Part shown: positions 28,001-38,400 of the stretch, piece by piece
Layout: each line of letters starts with the position of its first letter
How positions within the stretch are numbered: position 1 is the stretch's first letter
Assembly (NCBI GenBank): GCA_012517855.1
Contig: JAAYUD010000011.1
Coordinates: 62,001-126,000, forward strand
Length of the DNA: 64,000 nt
Direction of reading: 5' to 3'
Source: Bacteroidales bacterium
GTDB taxonomy: Bacteria; Bacteroidota; Bacteroidia; Bacteroidales; Bacteroidaceae
Translations under genes and position numbers: made by a program
Notes under the pieces: generated by a model
Seen by the model: the letters and a program-made list of their open reading frames with translations, nothing else
Told to the model about the DNA's origin: nothing
Databases searched by the model: none

Positions 28001-29263
28001 TTACTTCTTGTTACCTAAAATCTCTTCGGCTGCATAAAGTGCAGTCAATAGTGATGCACCGCCTCCACAACCGTCCTTCAAAGCGTTGAAACCTCCAAGA
28101 GAAGCTCCGCAAACGTGTAAGTTGTCGATTGTTTTCTGGTCTTTTATTGCTAAAAAATGTTCATTGGTCTTTATGCCGAACGATTCGTAATTTTGCTTAT
28201 CGAATGTATCATCGGCAAACCATTGCTTGCGATCCGAAATGTAATCGATGTCTAAACCGCAGATGGGGTCGATTATATCGTTAGGAAGTGCTACTAGTCC
28301 TTGGCTGAAAAAACTTCCCGAACATAAAACATATTGTTCGCCACGCAGTGGAATATCGTTATGATTAACTGTATATATCTTCGTCACTTGGTTGCCCTCG
28401 AATTCGACTTTGTTGACCGTGTCTCCAAGCATATAAGTACCTCCCAACTCCATGAAGCGTTGTTTTAGTAAGTATTGGGAGCGAATACCCGATACGGATG
28501 GTGGAAAGGTTGGTAGCAATTTTACTGTCACACCCAAAATATTGGAAAGCGTATCCACGATGTCCGCGTGCTCAAGTCCTAAGCAGGCCGGAAGTAAAAC
28601 AGCGTCGCTCTTTTCTATTTTCGATTTCAGAATATTGGCAAAGTTGGCAAACGTTTTCCCGTTGTCAAACAATCGAGCTATATTCGTTGAACGCATCTCG
28701 CTCAAGTTGTTTTTATTGTTTGCGATAGTGGCCAAGTCGATTTCTATCTCGCGAACGCTCATGCCCATCCGTCTAAACTTGTCGGCAAAGAAATTGGGAT
28801 GGAAGTCGAGATAAGCGGTGAAGTTGATGATCGATATATTTTTCCATGAGAAAGTGTCGGGCTGCTCGGCATATACATAATCGGCCATTGTGAGCCAAGT
28901 TGGTTTGGTTATGGCAAAAGGAGTCAGGCGATAGTGATTTGCATGGTAAGAACCTACTGTCTGAATCTTGGCATCGGCAAGTAACCTTTGCGCTTCTTGT
29001 GCAAGATGGGCAAACTTTTCTTCTCCTATCTTTGTATACGGATGTTTTGGATTCTGCGCTTTTAGTTCCTTTAGCGCATCAATAGGATTTGTCACTTTTG
29101 TACCATCGGGCAGTGCATTTAATAAATCGAATGAGCCCGATGAAAAATGAAGTGCGCTTTGTCCCGAAGAAATAATAACACATTTTTTTCCCGCTTCTTG
29201 CAGTCGTATGCCGCAAGTCAATCCGGAAGATCCTCCTCCTATTATTACTGTATCAAAAATCAT
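28001..29263 (-). CDS. glpB: Anaerobic glycerol-3-phosphate dehydrogenase subunit B
   Basis: FAD/FMN-binding subunit of 420 residues. The N-terminal dinucleotide-binding motif is DTVIIGGGSSGLTCGIRL, and the C-terminal FAD segment reads HVCGASLGGFNALKDGCGGG. Middle section FPPSVSGIRSQYLLKQRF is typical for GlpB. It sits 6 bp after glpA and 14 bp before glpC, in an operon. Confidence 0.93.
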   Translation of the reverse strand: MIFDTVIIGGGSSGLTCGIRLQEAGKKCVIISSGQSALHFSSGSFDLLNALPDGTKVTNPIDALKELKAQNPKHPYTKIGEEKFAHLAQEAQRLLADAKIQTVGSYHANHYRLTPFAITKPTWLTMADYVYAEQPDTFSWKNISIINFTAYLDFHPNFFADKFRRMGMSVREIEIDLATIANNKNNLSEMRSTNIARLFDNGKTFANFANILKSKIEKSDAVLLPACLGLEHADIVDTLSNILGVTVKLLPTFPPSVSGIRSQYLLKQRFMELGGTYMLGDTVNKVEFEGNQVTKIYTVNHNDIPLRGEQYVLCSGSFFSQGLVALPNDIIDPICGLDIDYISDRKQWFADDTFDKQNYESFGIKTNEHFLAIKDQKTIDNLHVCGASLGGFNALKDGCGGGASLLTALYAAEEILGNKK

Positions 29264-29269
29264 TGTTCT

Positions 29270-30895
29270 TTATTTTTTATTTTCATCACCAAGTCCACAA
29301 ACACTTTCGTATACCCATGAGGCATATTGGCTTTCGCGTAGACTGTCGCCCCATGCAATAGGTTTCACACCTTTCCACCGTTCATTCAGAAAAGCAATGA
29401 GTTCTTCTTTCTCCCGAGTTGGACAGATTTGTTTTTGTTTGGCCAATATGCCGATAGCCCGACATGCACAAAACTCTCCTTGGCATGTTCCCATTCCTAC
29501 ACGAGTGCGGCGTCTAAGATCGATCAGATTGTGTACGTCCATGTGGTCTATGGCGTAACTGACTTCTCCATAAGATACTTCTTCGCATTCGCATACCAGA
29601 CTGTTATTGATCGTATTGTTCTTTGACATCTTTTCTGCCATATCGCCATGTCGGTACACCATCGATTCTTGAATAGAAATCGGCATTGAATACAGTTTCT
29701 TAAGTGTCGTTTCTTTCTCTTCACGCGATCCGGGTAATTTGATGTGTGCTGTTTCACATTTTTTATTCACATCGAGTTTTTCGCATACCAGGTCGGTTGC
29801 TTTTTCTGCCATTAGCCGATAAGTCATCAATTTGCCACCGGTAATAGTGATAAAGCCTTTTAGCCCGTCGCGCTTCTCGTGATCGAAAAGTACGATACCC
29901 CGACTCACACTGCGTCCTGATGGATCGTCGTCAGAAGCGACTAATGGTCTGACACCAGCATAGCATCTCAGTATTCGAGTCTTCTCTAAAATAGGTGAGA
30001 GCTCTTGGGCTCCTTTGCGCAAGATCTCTACTTCTTCGGGCAACACATACATATTGTCTATCTCATCGTAAGGGACTTTTGTCGAAGTTGTTCCTATCAA
30101 GCAGATCGTGTCGCCCGGTACGAGTATATCGGCGTCCGAAGGTTTGCGACAACGGTTCAATACTATTTTGTTGACACGGTGCCCATAGATGAGTAAGGCG
30201 CCTTTGGCAGGAAACATAGAAATCTTGACTCCCGCCATTTGAGCTAGGTGTGCTCCCCAAATGCCACAGGCGTTTACGACAATCGGAGCATGAAGTTCGG
30301 TTTGTTCTCCGGTTCTCATATCGGTGGCCCTTACTCCGGTAATTGTTCCTTGCCGGTGTAAAAGTTCAGTAACGAGGTGATATGTCAATACGGTAGCTCC
30401 GTGAGCTTTTGCATCTTGAATATTCGAAGCTGTAAGTCTGAAAGGGTCGATAGAACCGTCGGGAACTCTTACAGCACCTATTGCCGAAGGATTCATCGAT
30501 GGCTCTAGTGATAGGGCTTCTTTCGGATCGAGAACATCGGCGCGAATACCGGCCATTTGGCAAGATGCTACAAATTTGTTTTGAAAAGCTAAATCATCAT
30601 CAGGTAGACTGATGAAAAAACCATCGGTCTCGTCTACACAATGTCTGGCTATGTGTCTGAGAATCTGATTCTCACTAATGCATTCTTGTGCCGACTCTTG
30701 ATCGGTTACAGCATAGCGTGCTCCACTGTGGAGTAAACCGTGGTTTCTTCCTGTAGCTCCGGTTGCAATATCCGAGCGCTCTATTAATGCTGCTTTCAGT
30801 CCACGTAATGAACAGTCGCGTAGTGTACCGGCTCCGGTAGCTCCGCCTCCTATAATAATGACATCGTATTCGTTCATTAGTTTTTCAATTTTCAT
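29270..30895 (-). CDS. glpA: Anaerobic glycerol-3-phosphate dehydrogenase subunit A
   Basis: Catalytic subunit of 541 residues; oxidises glycerol-3-phosphate to dihydroxyacetone phosphate. The FAD motif DVIIIGGGATGAGTLRDCSLRG is at the N terminus, HGLLHSGARYA is the conserved substrate-side loop, and a BFD-like 2Fe-2S domain closes the protein (CECEEVSYGEV and GMGTCQGEFCACR). An in-frame ATG at 30877 (MNEYDVIII) is an alternative start. First gene of glpABC. Confidence 0.94.
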   Translation of the reverse strand: MKIEKLMNEYDVIIIGGGATGAGTLRDCSLRGLKAALIERSDIATGATGRNHGLLHSGARYAVTDQESAQECISENQILRHIARHCVDETDGFFISLPDDDLAFQNKFVASCQMAGIRADVLDPKEALSLEPSMNPSAIGAVRVPDGSIDPFRLTASNIQDAKAHGATVLTYHLVTELLHRQGTITGVRATDMRTGEQTELHAPIVVNACGIWGAHLAQMAGVKISMFPAKGALLIYGHRVNKIVLNRCRKPSDADILVPGDTICLIGTTSTKVPYDEIDNMYVLPEEVEILRKGAQELSPILEKTRILRCYAGVRPLVASDDDPSGRSVSRGIVLFDHEKRDGLKGFITITGGKLMTYRLMAEKATDLVCEKLDVNKKCETAHIKLPGSREEKETTLKKLYSMPISIQESMVYRHGDMAEKMSKNNTINNSLVCECEEVSYGEVSYAIDHMDVHNLIDLRRRTRVGMGTCQGEFCACRAIGILAKQKQICPTREKEELIAFLNERWKGVKPIAWGDSLRESQYASWVYESVCGLGDENKK

Positions 30896-31163
30896 TTAAT
30901 GGTTTATTAGGCACAAAGAAATAAATAAAAAACATAAAAAACAAATAATATGGCACAAAATAAATATTTTTGTTTTTATATTCTTTCATTTCTTTTCTTT
31001 TGGCTTGTTGGAGGACTGCGATTCGTCTCTGATAAGTGAGAAATACAATGTACTTTTCAGCTTAAAGAATAAATAATATTAAAACCATGAGAAAAAATAA
31101 GAATATGCTATTCATTATATGAAGTTTTATTTCGAAATTTGTGAACTAATAAAAAACGCTGTT

Positions 31164-32273
31164 ATGAATAGAAAAGTTCTTTCGCTATTTCTGCTTATAT
31201 TGTTTGTATCGGTTCCTTTCTGTTGGGGGAAGTCTGGTGATAAGCGTATCAAATTGGATAATCCCGATTCTTGGACATTAGTTTTCATACCCGATATTCA
31301 GAATTATTCAAAATATACCCGTAATCAACCTATTTTGGACTTGATGTTGGCTTGGATAGAAAGTCACATAGATTCGTTACATATTAAGTTGGTGATGTGC
31401 CCCGGTGACTTGGTGGAGTATAACGATTGGATCGTGAATAATAACGACGGTAATGTTCCGTCAAATGATCAATGGAAGTTTGTAGCGCGTGCTTTTGATC
31501 GGTTGAACGGGAAAGTTCCCTATATTCTTGCTACCGGTAATCACGATTATTCTTATACCTTGGACGGTAAAAAGGCGTTCTCGCAATATCGCCATTATAT
31601 AACTTCTAATCGCAATGTGCTTAATCAGAGATATTTGCGCCAGACTGCACCGGATTGTGAAGGCTATATGACAATGGAAAATGCTGCTTTTGAAATGAAG
31701 ATGCCCGATCAGAAAAATTATCTTTTTCTTTCGCTGGAGTATGCCCCTAGAGATACTGTAATGAGATGGGCTAACAATGTGGTAAAGTTGCCCGAATACA
31801 AGGATGATCGGATAGTGCTTCTTACTCATTCTTATATTAGAGCGAACAATGAATATGTAACCGGCAAACAAGGTATGATTTCTCCTTCTTATGTTTCTGA
31901 TAATATTTTTAGAAGAGCCGGAGTCGGTTTGGAAGATGGAAATTCGGGCAAGGATATTTGGGAAAAGCTGGTGAGGCCTAATAATATAGAGCTAGTGCTT
32001 TGTGGTCATATCATGGGAAAAGGATTCAGGCAAGATAAAAATATTTCGGGTCAAAATGTATATCAAATGCTCTTTGATGCGCAATCGGAAGGAGGAGGGC
32101 ATCGGAATGGTAATGGAGGAGATGGATGGCTCCGTGTATTAGAATTTTTTCCTGATGGAAAGACAGTGAAAGTGAAAACCTTTTCGCCACTGTTTGATTG
32201 TTCACCTTCTACCAGGCATTTGTCTACCAGAACTGACAAAGAGAATGAATTTACTTTTGTCTTTGATAAATAG
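31164..32273 (+). CDS. Secreted calcineurin-like metallophosphoesterase
   Basis: Hydrolyses a phosphoester outside the cytoplasm. The start MNRKVLSLFLLILFVSVPFCWG gives a Sec signal; the frame's earlier ATG at 31119 is in leader sequence. Metal-binding blocks in order: FIPDIQNY (D-x-Q in place of the usual D-x-H), CPGDLVEYND, ATGNHDYSY, LLTHSYI and LCGHIMGKG. Length is 369 residues. It opens the plus-strand cluster that leads to susCD, though a 1.2-kb repeat-bearing gap separates it from the next gene. Substrate unknown; phosphodiesters are plausible from the neighbours. Confidence 0.85.
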   Translation: MNRKVLSLFLLILFVSVPFCWGKSGDKRIKLDNPDSWTLVFIPDIQNYSKYTRNQPILDLMLAWIESHIDSLHIKLVMCPGDLVEYNDWIVNNNDGNVPSNDQWKFVARAFDRLNGKVPYILATGNHDYSYTLDGKKAFSQYRHYITSNRNVLNQRYLRQTAPDCEGYMTMENAAFEMKMPDQKNYLFLSLEYAPRDTVMRWANNVVKLPEYKDDRIVLLTHSYIRANNEYVTGKQGMISPSYVSDNIFRRAGVGLEDGNSGKDIWEKLVRPNNIELVLCGHIMGKGFRQDKNISGQNVYQMLFDAQSEGGGHRNGNGGDGWLRVLEFFPDGKTVKVKTFSPLFDCSPSTRHLSTRTDKENEFTFVFDK

Positions 32274-33443
32274 AAAGAGTGGCTTTGTTTTTAACTATTT
32301 CTCAATATAATTCTTTCTCCTTATTATTATAAATGCAATGCCTTGAGTTTGTATTTATAAGATACTTTTCTTATCCTAACGTAAGTGGTATGTCCCTGTA
32401 GAATGCTATTTTGGTTCTAATAAATTGTTTTATTCGCCTTATTTTTTTTATTGTGAATAAAAGTTACAAAATAGAGATGTTTTATTTTGAGGGAGTTTTT
32501 TTAGGCAAATTCCAGAAAAGACGTAAATCTGTCCCTTTTTAGCTTTTTATGCAATATCATCATTCATACAAATTTAATATATCCGTATCAAATAGATTTC
32601 GAATCAACAGTTTGATGAGCCATTTGGAAAAAGAGTAAAGCAGTATTTTTTAGAGAGGAAACGGCAAATTTCAAAAAAGTACAAAAAAACTCCTTTTCCC
32701 GAAAATCGCAGCTACAATATATTATGACTTCGAAAATCGACATACCCCTGCCGAACATGCCGAACTACTTTCCACTCCTTTATATTTTTTTTATTTTTAA
32801 TTTTTTTGTATAGTATATTTACTTGTTCTATATATCTTTTTGATATTGGTATAAAATGTCGAATAAAAAAAATTCAGAACTCCCTATATATAGTTCGGCA
32901 TGTTCGGCACTTTTGGTAAAATAGGACAACACAAAACAGTTTCGCTTGTCTCGCAGATAATCCATACTTCGCCCCATTCACGTATGTATGTTCTTTTGTT
33001 GTCGTATGTACGTCATGCGAAAAACATAAGGACGTCACCGAAAAAACTAACATACGACAATTTTAGGATATACTACAAGTTCAAATGTCTTATGTGTATG
33101 ATATCATATTAAGATATAGAAGGTTGCTATTAAGAAAAGAATGTAATATGTGTATACATTAAAAATGAAGGGATAATGTCTTTGGCAAAAGTGGCTGGTC
33201 TTAAGTGATTTATAAAGTGAATCTAGTCTATATAATCGGCTGTGACTTTTACTTTTTTATTTTGTTTCAAAACGGTTTCAAAACGATAACATGTTAATTA
33301 AATCTGCTATTTATGAAAAAAAACATCACGAAATGAAAAATATTTCTTTTTTTACTTGGCGTTTCGTTATATTTGTCTTATAATTGCAAAAAAATTAAAG
33401 ACTGTGCTTTAAAATCTAATATTTTGTTTCAAAATCTTATTAT
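32274..33443. other. Long intergenic region with dispersed repeat copy B
   Basis: About 1.2 kb without a credible gene. Repeat copy B occupies 32490-33065. A promoter-like TATATTTG lies at 33368-33375, 69 bp before the next gene, without a clear TTTG upstream. Confidence 0.5.
32490..33065 (+). repeat. Dispersed repeat, copy B, with a perfect 18-bp inverted pair
   Basis: Matches the reverse complement of copy A (12374-12900) in order, from AAAGACGTAAATCTG through GGCAAATTTCAAAAAAG to GCACTTTTGGTAA and ACAACACAAAAC, then a decayed piece of the small ORF (DVTEKTNI) near 33040. TGCCGAACATGCCGAACT at 32749-32766 recurs inverted at 32892-32909, 125 bp away; each arm is itself two 9-bp direct repeats. 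A second inverted pair, TTGTCGTATGT and ACATACGACAA, brackets 32998-33063. Confidence 0.65.
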
Positions 33444-35435
33444 ATGGAAATGAGAAATTCCTTTTTGAGAAATGATAACCTCTATGCTCCGTCGAGAAAA
33501 GTTCTGCGGCAGTTTTTGGTTATTGTGTTGTGTCTTGGCTTTGGGTTATCTTGTGCAAGTTGCAAAGATGATGATAATACCGCCAAGATTGAGACGCTTG
33601 GCATTACAGGTGTGTCGATTCCTAATCCGCTTTCGGTGGAAAGCGGAACTGTCGTTACTTTATCTGGGAAGGGTGTTGCCGTAGGTGACAAGCTGATGTT
33701 CAAATCTACCGATGGAGTCGAATACGCTACTACGGTAAGCTCTGTTACAGACTCTTCTTGGTCGTTTACTTTGCCTTCCGACTTTTCTACCGGAACTTAT
33801 TATTTTTACTTGACCCGTGGTAATGTTAAAGTAAGCCTTTCAAAAGTCGCTATTCAGATTACTGTTAATCTTTCCATTCCAGACAAAGACGGAATGACTG
33901 TTAAGGGGGTTGTCTATTGTAATGGGGAAGGTATAAAAGGGGTTGAAGTCTCGGATGGCATAGAAGTGACGCAAACGGATGCAAATGGCATTTATTATCT
34001 TCCTTCAAAGAAAAAATACGGATATGTATTTATTTCGATTCCTAGTGGTTATGAAGTGACTAATGATGGAAATGCACCGTTGTTCTATGCTCGGGTGAAT
34101 AGTGCTTCTCCAACAACTGTAGAACAAGCAGATTTCTCTTTAAGGAAAGTTGATAATCAGAAACATGCTGTTTTAGCTTTGACCGATTTCCATTTGGCCA
34201 ATCGTAATGATGATGTTTCGCAATTTAGGGCTTTTGTTAAAGACGTAAATAGTACCATATCAGATTTATCGACTGCTGGTTATCGTGTATATGTAATGAG
34301 TATGGGAGATGAAAGTTGGGATGCTTATTGGTATGCTAATAGCTATGCTCTTCCTGATTCGTATGTAGAAATGCAGGGATTGAATGCTACCACTTTCCAT
34401 TGTATGGGCAATCATGACAATGATCCTTATTGTCCTGATGATTGGCTGGCCGAGGCTGCTTGGCGTCGTGTGTGCGGTCCTGTTTATTATTCGTTTAATA
34501 TAGGTAAGGTTCATTACATTGTTTTGGACAATATACAATATTTGAATACAGGCGCTAATCAAGGTACTATAGGTGAACGCAATTACAATAAAGTGCTTAT
34601 TAATGAAGAAATTGAATGGCTGAAGAAAGATTTAGCTCTTATTTCTGACAAAAATACTCCTGTTGTTGTTGGCATGCATGCTCCTTTGTATGAGCGGCCT
34701 TCTCTTTCGGGGCAAAGTCAAGTTGATACGTATGATATGACAGGTGGTGCTAATTTTGTTAGCTATTTTAGTGGCTTCTCTAATGTGCAAGTTCTGACGG
34801 GGCATACTCATGTCAATTATAATGTTTCTAAAGAAAGCAATCTGATGGAGCATAATACAGCAGCCGTTTGTGCTACTTGGTGGTGGACAAACAAATTGGT
34901 GAAAAACCATATCTGTTGTGATGGAACTCCTGGTGGTTATGGCGTTTACAATTTTAGCGGAGATAATTTAGCTTGGTATTATAAGAGTTATGGATATACA
35001 AAAGATTATCAATTCAGAGCATACGATTTGAATACAACTTATATTGATCCTAGTGTGTACGCTCCTAATTATGTGTCTGATATGGCGGCATACGCTCATG
35101 AATATGCTACGCCTAGTACAGCCAATGAGGTTTTGATTAATGTATGGAACTATGATCTTCAATGGAAAGTTGAAGTTTCTGAAAATGGCACATCGTTGCC
35201 AGTTACGCGAGTTTGTACATACGACCCGTTGCATATTATATCTTACGATGCCGCACGCATCAAGACGGGGGGAGCAAGTGCTGTAAGTTTCCCAAGCGAA
35301 CCGACTGCACATCTTTTTAAAGTCAAAGCTTCGAGTGCTACTTCTTCTTTAGTAATAAAGGTTACCGATAGATTTGGAAACACTTATTCCGAGACGATGA
35401 CCCGTCCAAAAGCTTTCAATTATAGTATGAAATAG
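33444..35435 (+). CDS. Calcineurin-like phosphoesterase lipoprotein with N- and C-terminal beta domains
   Basis: Surface or periplasmic phosphoesterase of 663 residues. A membrane signal ends in a cysteine-rich SCASCKDD segment near residue 38, consistent with a lipoprotein. Residues 50-135 form an IPT/TIG-like domain (ITGVSIPNPLSVESGTVVTL), then a MetallophosN-type domain (GMTVKGVVYCNGEGIKGVEV). The catalytic domain shows LALTDFHLANR, MSMGDESWD, CMGNHDNDP, VGMHAPLY and LTGHTHVNY. The last 150 residues fit the calcineurin C-terminal domain. It is 23 bp upstream of susC and so belongs to the uptake operon. Confidence 0.87.
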   Translation: MEMRNSFLRNDNLYAPSRKVLRQFLVIVLCLGFGLSCASCKDDDNTAKIETLGITGVSIPNPLSVESGTVVTLSGKGVAVGDKLMFKSTDGVEYATTVSSVTDSSWSFTLPSDFSTGTYYFYLTRGNVKVSLSKVAIQITVNLSIPDKDGMTVKGVVYCNGEGIKGVEVSDGIEVTQTDANGIYYLPSKKKYGYVFISIPSGYEVTNDGNAPLFYARVNSASPTTVEQADFSLRKVDNQKHAVLALTDFHLANRNDDVSQFRAFVKDVNSTISDLSTAGYRVYVMSMGDESWDAYWYANSYALPDSYVEMQGLNATTFHCMGNHDNDPYCPDDWLAEAAWRRVCGPVYYSFNIGKVHYIVLDNIQYLNTGANQGTIGERNYNKVLINEEIEWLKKDLALISDKNTPVVVGMHAPLYERPSLSGQSQVDTYDMTGGANFVSYFSGFSNVQVLTGHTHVNYNVSKESNLMEHNTAAVCATWWWTNKLVKNHICCDGTPGGYGVYNFSGDNLAWYYKSYGYTKDYQFRAYDLNTTYIDPSVYAPNYVSDMAAYAHEYATPSTANEVLINVWNYDLQWKVEVSENGTSLPVTRVCTYDPLHIISYDAARIKTGGASAVSFPSEPTAHLFKVKASSATSSLVIKVTDRFGNTYSETMTRPKAFNYSMK

Positions 35436-35458
35436 TTAACTTTAATAACAATAATGCG

Positions 35459-38400
35459 ATGAATTTAAAACAGAATACAAAGTGTTTGGCTTTTGTGATA
35501 GCTCTTCTGCTTTCTATCACATCGTTGACGGCACAGACAGTTACTGTCACAGGTACGGTCTTTGAACAAGACGGTACTACTGGAATGATTGGCGTCAATG
35601 TGTTGCAAAAAGGCATGGCAAAGGGCGTAATAACTGATTTAGATGGTAAATTTACTCTTCGTGTAACAGGTGCCAATCCTATTCTAATCTTTAGATCTGT
35701 TGGTTATGATACACAAGAAATACCGCTTAATGGACGTCGTATACTAAAGGTGACAATGGTTGAATCGACAACAGCTTTGCAAGGTGTTGTTGTGACGGCA
35801 CTGGGTATCTCCCGTAAAGAAAAGTCTTTAGGCTATTCGGTAGCAAAGGTCGATAATACCGCTTTAACGAATACGGTTTCCGGAAATTGGATGAATGCAA
35901 TGGCAGGTAAAGTTGCCGGCTTGACATTTGATAATGCTTCTACGGGTCCTATGAGTTCAATGCGTGTGACACTTCGTGGTGATCAGTCTTTGAATTATGG
36001 AAATAACGGTGCTCTCTTTGTGGTTGATGGCGTCCCAATAACGTCAGGAACCACTTCTGTTGGTAGTGGTAGTAATTATGCCAATAGTGATGGACCTGTT
36101 GATTTTGGTAACGGAGCTGGTGATGTTAATCCTGAAGATGTAGAATCGGTTACTGTTCTGAAAGGTGCTGCGGCGACAGCTTTATATGGTTCGTTGGCAG
36201 GTAACGGAGCGATTGTGATTACTACTAAATCCGGTCGTAAAGACAAAGGGGTTGGTGTAACAGTCAATTCTTCTTTAACTATTGAACAGTCTAGCTATTG
36301 GCCTAGTTTTCAAAAGGAATATGGTGCAGGCTCTGATATGGGATTAAATCCTTTTTGTTTTTGGCCTTTGGATGCAACTGAAGCTCCGGATGGTATAGCA
36401 ACTCAGAGAAATATTTCGCGCTATGCTTTTGGTGAGAAGTTTGATGCCTCAAAACTTCGCTATCAATATGCTTCAAAGAATTGGGATAATAATACATACA
36501 CCAAATTACCTTGGTTATATAAGGATGATTGGTATAAAGGTCTTTTCCAGACTGGTATCACCTGGAATAATTCGGTGACAGTATCAGGAGGAAACGGTAA
36601 AGGAACCAGTGCTCGCGCATCTATTACAGATACTCGTAACAATTGGATTGTACCTAATACCGGTTATCAAAGCGATGCTATTTCATTAGCCTTCGATACG
36701 GAACTGAATAAATCCATGAAATTGAGTTCTCGCGTGAACTTTATTCATAAAGGAAGTGATAATCTGCCTGTAAGTGGATATAGTGCACAGAGCCCAATGT
36801 ACTCATTGGTATGGGGCTATAATAACAATAGTATAAAAGATTGGAAGAACGAATATTTTAACGGCCGTTTCAATGCCGAGAATTACAATAATGCAGACGG
36901 TACACATGGCAAAAGTTTGGTATATCCTGCAGATGAATCTTATAATCCATATCGTACGGCATACGAGGAAATAAATAAATTGGATAAGAATCGTGTATAT
37001 GGTAATGTACAATTAAATATCCAGCTTGCTAAAGATTGGAATTTAAACTTGCGTACGGCCATGGATATGTCAGATGAGTGGCGTTCTCAGCAGAAACCTT
37101 TTTATACCTCGGGTTCCGTATCCGGATTCTACCGTGAACAAAGTATGAGAACATATGAATTCAATTCTGATTTCTTGCTCAGGTATACTCATAATGATTG
37201 GTTTGATAAACGTTTTGGATTTACCGCTGCTTTTGGTGGAAATAATATGCAGTCTAAGTATTTTCAGAATGAAGTGACATTGTCACAATTGGATAATCCA
37301 GGTGTATATAATATTTATAATTTACCTTCAGGAGACAAACCAGGGGTTGATAATTATAGGAGTAAGAAAATTATAAATAGCTTTTATGGTTTAGCCTCAT
37401 TGAGCTGGGATGATACTTATTTCTTGGATTTGACCGGTCGTAACGATTGGTCGAGTACTTTGGGTAAGAGCAATCGGTCTTATTTCTATCCGTCTGTTTG
37501 TGGTAGTGTGTTGCTTGATAAAGTCTTTCGTTTTGATAGAATAGCATCTTGGATCGATTTTCTAAAATATCGTTTGTCGTGGGCAAATGTTGGTAACGAT
37601 ACTTCTCCTTATTCATTGGATCGTTATTATAATCCTTCAGATCCATATTCTGGTGGTTATACAATGTCTGGAACTATTCCAAATCCAGACATCAAACCCG
37701 AGAATGTGCAAAGTTGGGAAACCGGTTTGGAAGGAAAGTTGTTTAAAAATCGTTTTTCATTCGATTTTACAGTATATCATTCTTCTACAACAGATCAGAT
37801 TGTTACTATTGATATGGATCAGATAACTGGAGCTACCGGTTATAAAATAAATGCCGGTAAAATAGTCAATAAGGGTGTTGAAATATCAGCTTCTGTAACT
37901 CCTATAAAGAATCGAAACTTTACATGGAATATAGATATGAACTGGTCTAAAAACTGGAATAAATTAGTTGACTTACAAAAAGGATGGGATCCTGCTCAAC
38001 CTTTTCAGACGGATATGGGTACTACCATTGGAAGTCGTGTCTTTATATATTCTTATTTAGGGCAAGAGATGAATCAAATTTATGGTCGTGGATACCAACG
38101 TGCTCCAGAGGGATCTTATTATACGGATCAGAATGGAAATAAAGTTGATTGTTCGGGCATGAAATTGATTAATGCGAATGGTTATCCAATTCTTGATACT
38201 AATCCAACTCGCCATATTGGTCGTGTAAACCCTGAATGGCGTGCAGGTTTGAGTACACGTCTTGTTTATAAAAATGTATCACTCTCTCTTGTCTTTACAG
38301 GACAATATGGAGGTCATTGTTATTCTGTTACGAATTTCTCATTATCTTATCAAGGGAAATTGAGAAATTCATTGAAAGGACGTTATGACGGTCTGGTCGT

